Below, one piece after another: positions 1 to 5,146 of a DNA stretch of 5,146 bases. The stretch spans positions 1-5,146 of the forward strand of contig JAFYMA010000049.1 in NCBI GenBank assembly GCA_017556845.1, read 5' to 3'. Both the position numbers and the translations under genes were made by a program. This DNA comes from Clostridia bacterium. GTDB taxonomy: Bacteria > Bacillota > Clostridia > Oscillospirales > CAG-272. The notes below the pieces were generated by a model, which saw only the letters and a list, made by a program, of their open reading frames with translations, made no database searches and had not been told where the DNA came from. Each line of letters opens with the position of its first letter. Position 1 is the first letter of the stretch.

Positions 1-77
1 ATCAAGTATTTTTTTAATTTTATGCAAATATTTTTGATGTTCTAAAATTATTCTCATATTTATTAATTATATTTTAT

Positions 78-103
78 ATTTGTGTGTTAAACTGCATACA
101 AAT
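78..103 (+). repeat. Imperfect inverted repeat before the exporter gene
   Basis: ATTTGTGTG (78-86) and CATACAAAT (95-103) are inverted copies with one mismatch, separated by eight bases (TTAAACTG). In RNA the mismatch is a G-U pair, so nine consecutive pairs could form with an eight-base loop, just upstream of the ribosome binding site at 111-116. As DNA it is a 26-bp near-palindrome that could be an operator for a dimeric repressor, for example a metal sensor. It does not match any metal-regulator box that I recognise. The sequence is AT-rich, so chance is a real alternative. Confidence 0.45.
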
Positions 104-110
104 GAGCTCA

Positions 111-116
111 AAAGGA
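111..116 (+). promoter_or_regulatory. Shine-Dalgarno with unusually long spacing
   Basis: AAAGGA at 111-116 is the only good ribosome binding sequence before the exporter gene. It leaves 15 bases before the ATG at 132, longer than the usual 5-10. An in-frame TGA at 117-119 rules out an earlier start in this frame, apart from the non-standard ATA at 120. The site lies inside a five-codon reading frame, ATG 102 to TGA 117-119. Confidence 0.5.
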
Positions 117-131
117 TGAATATCAAAACTT

Positions 132-1022
132 ATGCATACAGTGCTTCACTCTCTTATACACGCGTTGAAAGATTGCGCATTGACCTTACCGTTTCTTTTT
201 GCCGCCTATCTTATTATGGAATTTTTTGAGCACAGAACGGAGATCAAGCTGTCAAAAATACTTTCAAATGAAAAATTAGGGCCTGTCGGCGGTGCGATAG
301 CAGGCTGTATTCCACAATGCGGAATGGGAATTTTATCATCGCATCTGTTTTCTTCGGGAATAATAAGCGCAGGTGCTCTTATAGCGGTATTTATATCAAC
401 CTCTGACGAGGCTTTGCCGGTAATTCTTTCACACCCGGATAAAATACTCGCGGTCTTTCCGCTTTTGCTCGTAAAGATAGCCGCCGCAGTAATTGCCGGA
501 TATCTGTTCGATCTTCTGTACAGAAGATCAAAGCACACGGAAGATGAGCACAGCCACAACAGCCACGGCGAATGCCATTCGTGTGAAGAGATACATCATT
601 TACAAGATCATCACTGCGGTGCAAAATGCGGCGATAATATATTCATCAGCGCGCTGAAACGAACGGTTATAATTTTCCTTTACATATACGGTGTAAGCTT
701 CATCTTTGAGCTTTTGGTGGAATTGATCGGACAAGATGCAATATCGTCGTTTCTTTCATCAAGCTATCTTTTACAGCCGATATTTGCCGCAATAGTCGGA
801 CTTATTCCAAACTGTGCAATATCCGTCATAATAACGGAGCTGTATTTATCAAACGCAATAGGCTTCGGAGCGGTCATAGCAGGACTTTCAACAGGTGCAG
901 GTGTCGGCTTTATTACGCTTTTCAAAACGAACAAAAGTAAAAAAGAGTGTCTGGCTATAATGGTGTATATTCTGCTGTTCTCGATCGTATTCGGCGAGAT
1001 CATACAGCTTTTATTAATGTGA
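132..1022 (+). CDS. ArsP_2-type putative heavy-metal (manganese/arsenic) exporter
   Basis: This is a 296-residue polytopic membrane protein of the ArsP_2 type, a family annotated as putative heavy-metal exporters and often named putative manganese transporter or arsenic efflux protein. The substrate is not established. About eight hydrophobic segments are seen, four on each side of a soluble loop. Each half carries a matching signature: GCIPQCGMG (58-66) and GLIPNCAIS (223-231), followed by GALIA (81-85) and GAVIA (246-250). The loop at about 135-166 holds nine His and four Cys (C148, C151, C162, C166) and probably binds metal. The ATG at 132 is the first usable start because an in-frame TGA lies at 117-119; the ribosome binding site is 15 bases upstream. 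It heads the gene cluster and ends one base before the next gene. The family assignment is from recognised motifs; a related YraQ-like permease is the main alternative. Confidence 0.85.
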   Translation: MHTVLHSLIHALKDCALTLPFLFAAYLIMEFFEHRTEIKLSKILSNEKLGPVGGAIAGCIPQCGMGILSSHLFSSGIISAGALIAVFISTSDEALPVILSHPDKILAVFPLLLVKIAAAVIAGYLFDLLYRRSKHTEDEHSHNSHGECHSCEEIHHLQDHHCGAKCGDNIFISALKRTVIIFLYIYGVSFIFELLVELIGQDAISSFLSSSYLLQPIFAAIVGLIPNCAISVIITELYLSNAIGFGAVIAGLSTGAGVGFITLFKTNKSKKECLAIMVYILLFSIVFGEIIQLLLM

Positions 1023-1023
1023 T

Positions 1024-1866
1024 ATGTTTGGACTTATCAAGCCTTTTTTACCTGAACTAAAGGTTAAGGAAAATGAATTTTATAAAGCCGCATATTGCGG
1101 TCTGTGTCGCTGTATGGGCAAAAGCTCATCGCATTTTTCAAGGCTTTCTTTAAGCTACGATTCCGTTTTTTTGGCACTGATACGAATTTGTGCGTTTGAA
1201 GAGCATCCAAAAATCGAAAAAATACGGTGCCCTGTAAACATATTCAAAAAAAGAAACGCTATGCTGCCGACCCCTCAGCTTGAATATACAAGCGCTGTTT
1301 CGTCATATCTGATATATTATAAGGCTCTTGACGACGTGAACGACAGCTCCGGCTTTGAAAAGCTGAAAGCGCTTTCAGTTATCCCGTTTGCAAAGAGAAT
1401 ATACAAAAAAGCTCCGCGCATTGAGCTGATTGAAAACAAAGTAGCGGAATATATACAAAAAACCAAGAAGCTTGAAGACGAAAAATGTCCCTCTGTATAC
1501 GCACTTGCCGATTTGTTTGGCGATCTTATGGGAGATATTTGCGCTTACGGCACAGAAGACGATGCAAAAAAATCAGCTCTCTACGAGGTAGGCTTTCACA
1601 CCGGAAGATTCATTTACATTGCTGATGCAATAAAAGATTATAAAAGCGATTTAAAAAGCTCATCATACAATCCGTTTATATGTGCGGGCAGAGATCCTCA
1701 AAAAGACAAGGAAATGCTGTTAAATGCGTTATCCTTGGAAAGTGAGGGAGCGTATGCAGGCGTCCTTCTTCTTTCAAGAGGTATAAGCGGAGGGGTATGC
1801 GAAAACATAACTCAGCTCGGCTTTGTTCACACGGCAAAAGAATTATTTTTATCCGAAACATCCTGA
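1024..1866 (+). CDS. DUF5685 family protein, unknown function
   Basis: This 280-residue protein is probably soluble, with no signal peptide or clear membrane segment. The N-terminus, MFGLIKP, then YCGLCRC (24-30) and LSYDSVFLA (43-51), is typical of DUF5685 proteins of Firmicutes, whose function is not known to me. Two aspartate-rich stretches stand out: DDVND (103-107) and DAIKDYKSD (201-209). The second sits after GFHTGRFIYIA (190-200) and is followed by YNPF (215-218). This arrangement recalls the two metal-diphosphate-binding motifs of squalene/phytoene-synthase-type enzymes, but that is an inference. Cysteines C25, C28, C30 and C69 could form a metal site. The start lies one base after the exporter stop and has no Shine-Dalgarno sequence of its own, so translation is probably coupled to the exporter. 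The gene ends 13 bases before the J-domain gene. Confidence 0.8.
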   Translation: MFGLIKPFLPELKVKENEFYKAAYCGLCRCMGKSSSHFSRLSLSYDSVFLALIRICAFEEHPKIEKIRCPVNIFKKRNAMLPTPQLEYTSAVSSYLIYYKALDDVNDSSGFEKLKALSVIPFAKRIYKKAPRIELIENKVAEYIQKTKKLEDEKCPSVYALADLFGDLMGDICAYGTEDDAKKSALYEVGFHTGRFIYIADAIKDYKSDLKSSSYNPFICAGRDPQKDKEMLLNALSLESEGAYAGVLLLSRGISGGVCENITQLGFVHTAKELFLSETS

Positions 1867-1871
1867 AAGGA
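1865..1871 (+). promoter_or_regulatory. Ribosome binding site fixing the J-domain gene start
   Basis: GAAAGGA at 1865-1871 overlaps the TGA stop of the DUF5685 gene (1864-1866) and stands eight bases before the ATG at 1880. It supports that ATG over the in-frame ATG at 1823, which would add 19 residues, overlap the DUF5685 gene by 44 bases, and place non-family sequence before the J-domain. Confidence 0.7.
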
Positions 1872-1879
1872 AAAGACAA

Positions 1880-2485
1880 ATGGGAAAAGACCCTTACAGC
1901 GTTTTAGGCATCAGTGCCGATGCCACAGATGCAGAAGTAAAAAAAGCATACCGAAATCTTGCAAAAAAATATCATCCTGACAATTTTACCGACAGTCCGC
2001 TCAAAGGGCAGGCAGAGGAAAAAATGAAGGAGATAAACAGCGCGTACGAAGCTATACAAAATATAAGAAGCGGTAAAAGCGACTACAACAGCTACACCTC
2101 TGACGACAGCTTCAGAAACACGGGTATGGGAATATACAGAACGGTACGCGAGTATATAAACGCACGCCGTTACTCAGATGCCGACGCCCTGCTTGAAACG
2201 GTAAGCATACACGACAGAGGCGCCGAATGGCATTTTCTGAAGGGCCTCATATTCTACACGCGCGGCTGGTACTACGATGCCGAATCGTCAATACGCACCG
2301 CGTGTGAAATGGATCCGACAAATCAAGAATACAGACAGGTACTGCAAATGCTGACCTCACGCGCAAGAACAGCAAGAAGCCCGTACACAACGTCTACGAG
2401 CGTCAATGAATGCAGTATATGTGACATTTGCACGACACTTGCGTGTGCAAACTGTCTGTGTAACTGCTTCGGCGGCGGATGCTGA
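1880..2485 (+). CDS. J-domain protein with TPR-like helices and Cys-rich tail
   Basis: This 201-residue cytoplasmic protein begins directly with a J-domain (about 3-68): DPYSVLGI (4-11), AYRNLAKKYHPDN (23-35) with the essential HPD at 32-34, and EINSAYEAI. J-domains stimulate the ATPase of DnaK-type Hsp70, so it should recruit DnaK to a client. It is not DnaJ itself: the Gly/Phe linker, the CxxCxGxG zinc repeats and the C-terminal barrel domains are absent. Residues about 90-160 resemble two tetratricopeptide-type helical hairpins, including YINARRYSDADALLE and WHFLKGLIFYTRGWYYDAE. The last 24 residues hold eight cysteines (178, 181, 184, 189, 192, 194, 196, 201), ending in CFGGGC; similar Cys-rich tails occur on other clostridial J proteins, so this is not truncation. 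The tail may bind zinc or an Fe-S cluster. The start at 1880 is chosen from the ribosome binding site and the domain boundary. The neighbouring DUF5685 protein is a plausible partner. Confidence 0.9.
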   Translation: MGKDPYSVLGISADATDAEVKKAYRNLAKKYHPDNFTDSPLKGQAEEKMKEINSAYEAIQNIRSGKSDYNSYTSDDSFRNTGMGIYRTVREYINARRYSDADALLETVSIHDRGAEWHFLKGLIFYTRGWYYDAESSIRTACEMDPTNQEYRQVLQMLTSRARTARSPYTTSTSVNECSICDICTTLACANCLCNCFGGGC

Positions 2486-2491
2486 TAAATT

Positions 2492-3025
2492 ATGAACAAA
2501 GCAAAAAAAATATCCGTTTGCGCTATGGTAGCGGCAATGCAAACGGTAATACTGTACTTTTCATCAGTTTTCAGTATGCTCGATCTTACGATAGCTGCGG
2601 CGACTTTGTTTCTTACGATGTTTGCCGTAATTGAGATCGGCGGCAAATATCCGTTGCTTATATACGCGGTGGTATCGGTCATCTCTCTGCTGATCCTGCC
2701 GCAAAAATTCACTGCTGTTGTATACGCACTCTTTTTCGGCTGGTATCCGATAGCGAAAGCGTTTTTTGAACGCTTCAATCCCATACTTTCATACGCACTT
2801 AAGCTTTTGTCCTTCAACTTGTGCTATTTTATCATATATACGGTATCCGTCCGTGTTCTGATGCTTGAGGAAACGTCAGCATTCAGCGGAAAGCTGTACT
2901 TCTTTATTATGTTCGTTATAGGGAACGTAACGTTTATTATGATCGACGTGCTTATGCGTCTTGTGGTAACTCTTTACACCCTGAAGCTGCGCAAGCAGTT
3001 AAAAATTGATAAATTATTAAAATAA
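2492..3025 (+). CDS. Small polytopic membrane protein, ECF S-component-like
   Basis: This 177-residue integral membrane protein has about six hydrophobic segments, roughly at residues 7-27, 30-49, 53-70, 73-92, 99-122 and 133-162, and a basic C-terminal tail (KLRKQLKIDKLLK). Its size, helix number and N-terminal pattern (a short basic start, then AMVAAMQTVILYF) resemble substrate-binding S components of ECF vitamin/metal transporters. Recognisable blocks are LFFGWYPIAKAFFER (80-94) and LKLLSFN (103-109), which I associate with uncharacterised Firmicutes membrane proteins. No substrate can be named, and no ECF ATPase or T component is in the window. The gene starts six bases after the J-domain stop; the only G-rich upstream sequence, GGCGG at 2474-2478, is 13 bases away, so translational coupling is likely. 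The function is unknown. Confidence 0.75.
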   Translation: MNKAKKISVCAMVAAMQTVILYFSSVFSMLDLTIAAATLFLTMFAVIEIGGKYPLLIYAVVSVISLLILPQKFTAVVYALFFGWYPIAKAFFERFNPILSYALKLLSFNLCYFIIYTVSVRVLMLEETSAFSGKLYFFIMFVIGNVTFIMIDVLMRLVVTLYTLKLRKQLKIDKLLK

Positions 3026-3052
3026 CAAGGAATTTATTCGGTAGGTAAACCA

Positions 3053-5146
3053 ATGGCGATCACTCTTCAAACCGGCATAAGAAGCATTTCCGGTATAGGC
3101 GAATCACGTGCAAAGGCACTTGCAAGACTTAACATCTTCACAGTTGAAGATCTTCTTTATCACTTTCCCAGAGCGTACGAGTACAGAGGAAACGTAAAAA
3201 CATTGATCGCCGCCCAGGACGGCGAGATAGCTTCATTTATTCTGACATTAGCCTCTGCACCGACCGTTGCACGCGGCAAAAACAACATAACGTACATGAA
3301 ATTTCTGACGTATGATGACACTGCCAAATGCACCGTAACTATATTCAACCAGAGTTACTTAAAAAGCACTTATAAGGCAGGGCAAACTTACCGGGCATAC
3401 GGAAAGATCGTCAGATTCGGCAGACAGATAGAAATGGTAAATCCGACACTTGAGCTTATCACCCCGAATAATGAGCTGTTGCCGCTTTTCCCCGTTTATC
3501 CCGCAACGGAGGATATGTCCGGAAAGCAGATATTCCATCTTACCGAAACAGTTTTAAGCTATATTGAAGAAAACGGCAAAGAGCAGATAATTGAAGAAAA
3601 TCTTCCGGCGGATACAGTCGAATCAGAAAAGCTCATTTCAAGATATGAAGCTATACACAGATTACACCGCCCTGAAGGATTTTCGTCATTAAACGAAGCA
3701 AAACGCAGAATGATGTACGAGGAGCTGTATTTCTTTGCCTGCGATATGTACAAGCGTAAGCAGCAGGCGAAGATCGGAACCGCTCCGGACATTTCAGGCT
3801 GTGATATGTCAGATTTCAAAAACGCGCTGACGTTTGAGTTAACGGATGCCCAAAGACGCACTCTGAACGAAATATACAGCGATATGACGAGCCCTAAGCA
3901 TCTGCCTATGCAAAGGCTTGTATCCGGAGACGTCGGTTCAGGCAAAACTATATGTGCTGCAGGAGCAGCGTTCATCAGTGCAAGAAGCGGATTTCAGACG
4001 GCTCTGCTCGTTCCGACGGAAATACTCGCACGTCAGCATTACAACGAGCTTCACAAATTCTTTGCCCCTATCGGTATCAACGTATCGTTGCTCGTGGGAA
4101 ATATGACGAAATCCGAGAAAGCAAAAACGTATGAGGGCATACGTAGCGGAAATTCACACATAGTTGTAGGAACGCATGCGCTTTTGACAGACAAGATCGC
4201 ATTTGACCGTTTGGGTCTTGTGATCTGTGACGAGCAGCATAGATTTGGAGTAAACCAGCGAGAACTTCTTTTAAAGAAGGGTGATGGGGTCCATATGCTC
4301 GTTATGAGTGCAACTCCCATCCCACGCACTCTTGCAATGGTGATGTTCGGCGATCTGGACGTTTCAGTAATAGACCAGCTTCCGCCGGGCAGAAAGAACG
4401 TGAGCACATACGTCGTTGATGAGGATTACAGAGCGCGCATAAACGAATTTATCCGCAAGGAGATAGCAATCGAGCATCAGGTATATGTAGTATGTCCTGC
4501 AGTCGAAGAATCGGATAACGGCGAAATTCCGATATCAGTTTCACATAGCCCTGAAAAAATACGTGAATACAAGGAATCCCTTTCGTTAAGAAAATCCGCC
4601 GTAGCTTACGCCGAGCAGCTTCAAAAAGACGTATTTCCGGACAGAAAGGTTGCTTGCATACACGGAAAAATGAAGTCTGAAGAAAAAAGTCGTATCATGG
4701 AAGGCTTTGAGCTCGGAAAGATAGACGTTCTCGTCAGCACCACGGTGATCGAGGTAGGCGTAAACGTTCCTAACGCTACGCTTATGATCATTGAAAACGC
4801 AGAATGCTTCGGTCTGTCGCAGCTTCATCAGCTGAGGGGACGAGTCGGAAGAAGCAGTAAAAAATCCTTCTGTATTTTAGTTTCGGCATCAAGATCGGCA
4901 GCCGCACTCAAGCGGCTTGAAATAATGAAAGACACGTCAAACGGCTTCAAGATCGCAGAACAGGATCTTAAAATGCGCGGCCCCGGAGATTTCATAAAAA
5001 ATGAAACCGGTGCGATCCGCCAACACGGCAAGCTGAAGCTCACACTGTGCGCGGGACTTGATGACACTAAGCTTTTGTATTCTGCCTTTAAAGCAGCAGA
5101 AAATCATATAATCGGCACAAAAAACGCATTCAAAAGCGTTGAAAGG
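3053..5146 (+). CDS. recG: ATP-dependent DNA helicase RecG, 3' end outside window
   Basis: RecG is a monomeric superfamily 2 helicase that reverses stalled replication forks and branch-migrates Holliday junctions. The frame is open for 698 codons to the last base with no stop, so only the extreme C-terminus is missing (typical length is about 680-700). In order: a helix-hairpin-like start ISGIGESRAKAL and DLLYHFPRAYE; the OB-fold wedge domain (about 50-150) with TIFNQSYLK; Walker A GDVGSGKT (292-299, Lys298); Walker B DEQH with RFG (393-399); motif III SATPIPRT (419-426); motif VI QLRGRVGRS (593-601); and the C-terminal LKMRGPGDF (639-647) leading to IRQHG (655-659), the translocation-motif region. 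The ATG at 3053 gives the expected N-terminus; an in-frame TAA at 3023-3025 precedes it. The only ribosome binding sequence is a weak AGG at 3043-3045. Segments at 487-514 and 648-654 look longer than in common RecG proteins. Confidence 0.97.
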   Translation, partial: MAITLQTGIRSISGIGESRAKALARLNIFTVEDLLYHFPRAYEYRGNVKTLIAAQDGEIASFILTLASAPTVARGKNNITYMKFLTYDDTAKCTVTIFNQSYLKSTYKAGQTYRAYGKIVRFGRQIEMVNPTLELITPNNELLPLFPVYPATEDMSGKQIFHLTETVLSYIEENGKEQIIEENLPADTVESEKLISRYEAIHRLHRPEGFSSLNEAKRRMMYEELYFFACDMYKRKQQAKIGTAPDISGCDMSDFKNALTFELTDAQRRTLNEIYSDMTSPKHLPMQRLVSGDVGSGKTICAAGAAFISARSGFQTALLVPTEILARQHYNELHKFFAPIGINVSLLVGNMTKSEKAKTYEGIRSGNSHIVVGTHALLTDKIAFDRLGLVICDEQHRFGVNQRELLLKKGDGVHMLVMSATPIPRTLAMVMFGDLDVSVIDQLPPGRKNVSTYVVDEDYRARINEFIRKEIAIEHQVYVVCPAVEESDNGEIPISVSHSPEKIREYKESLSLRKSAVAYAEQLQKDVFPDRKVACIHGKMKSEEKSRIMEGFELGKIDVLVSTTVIEVGVNVPNATLMIIENAECFGLSQLHQLRGRVGRSSKKSFCILVSASRSAAALKRLEIMKDTSNGFKIAEQDLKMRGPGDFIKNETGAIRQHGKLKLTLCAGLDDTKLLYSAFKAAENHIIGTKNAFKSVER

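Larger units (their letters stand above)
1..131 (+). promoter_or_regulatory. AT-rich upstream region, probable promoter of the operon
   Basis: No gene is visible here, and the base composition is far more AT-rich than in the genes that follow. A run of seven T (9-15) could be the tail of a terminator of a gene left of the window, but its stem would lie outside the sequence. Candidate promoter elements are weak and compete: TTGATG (34-39) with TATTTA (57-62) at 17-bp spacing; TAAAAT (43-48), which matches the -10 consensus at five of six positions but has a poor -35; and an extended -10 type TGTTAAACT (85-93). I cannot choose between them. No conserved elements of the yybP-ykoY manganese riboswitch are apparent, although such an element might be expected before a metal exporter. 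Confidence 0.4.

Noticed and set aside
1..20. T-run as a transcription terminator of an upstream gene
   Set aside because: Seven T are present but no stem is visible within the window, so it cannot be supported as a terminator.
116..229. 37-codon frame starting at ATG 116
   Set aside because: It overlaps the exporter start out of frame, has no ribosome binding site of its own, and encodes no recognisable sequence.
206..624. Overlapping - strand frames opposite the exporter
   Set aside because: They mirror the exporter coding sequence; the + strand protein has clear membrane and PxC motifs.
1823..1879. Extended N-terminus for the J-domain gene from ATG 1823
   Set aside because: It would overlap the DUF5685 gene by 44 bases, add 19 residues unlike any J-domain leader, and ignore the well-placed ribosome binding site before ATG 1880.
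2323..2817. 164-codon reading frame on the - strand
   Set aside because: It is antisense to the end of the J-domain gene and to the membrane protein gene, both of which have clear family features; its protein has no recognisable motif and no ribosome binding context was found.
3026..3052. Terminator or promoter between the membrane protein gene and recG
   Set aside because: The 27-base gap has no hairpin followed by a T-run and no convincing -35/-10 pair.
3559..3975. 138-codon reading frame on the - strand
   Set aside because: It lies wholly opposite recG, whose frame is continuous and carries conserved helicase motifs across this stretch.
3918..4134. Two short + strand reading frames of about 60 codons
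   Set aside because: They are out-of-frame shadows within the helicase core of recG.

Overview
The window looks like chromosomal DNA from an anaerobic Firmicute, most likely Clostridia of the Ruminococcus/Oscillospiraceae type. This is inferred from the moderate GC content, frequent ATA and AGA codons, and protein families (ArsP_2-type exporter, DUF5685, J-domain protein with a Cys-rich tail) that I associate with that group. No phage, transposon, CRISPR, tRNA or rRNA signal is visible.

Layout: positions 1-131 are a very AT-rich intergenic region with a run of seven T, weak promoter-like hexamers, and a 9-bp-arm inverted repeat just before the first ribosome binding site. Five genes follow, all on the + strand: (1) an ArsP_2-type heavy-metal exporter with a His/Cys-rich cytoplasmic-type loop (132-1022); (2) a DUF5685-family protein of unknown function (1024-1866); (3) a J-domain co-chaperone-like protein with TPR-like helices and eight cysteines in its last 24 residues (1880-2485); (4) a small polytopic membrane protein resembling ECF-transporter substrate-binding components (2492-3025); (5) recG, the branch-migrating DNA helicase, which is open to the last base of the window (3053-5146, 698 codons, no stop).

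The intergenic gaps are 1, 13, 6 and 27 bases and no terminator hairpin lies between the genes, so they probably form one transcript. RecG is a housekeeping repair enzyme and probably only shares the transcript. The first four genes could be functionally linked (metal export, DUF5685, a J protein with a metal-site-like tail, and a membrane partner), but nothing in the sequence proves this. The most interesting point is that DUF5685 carries two aspartate-rich motifs whose order and surroundings recall squalene/phytoene-synthase-type isoprenoid synthases.
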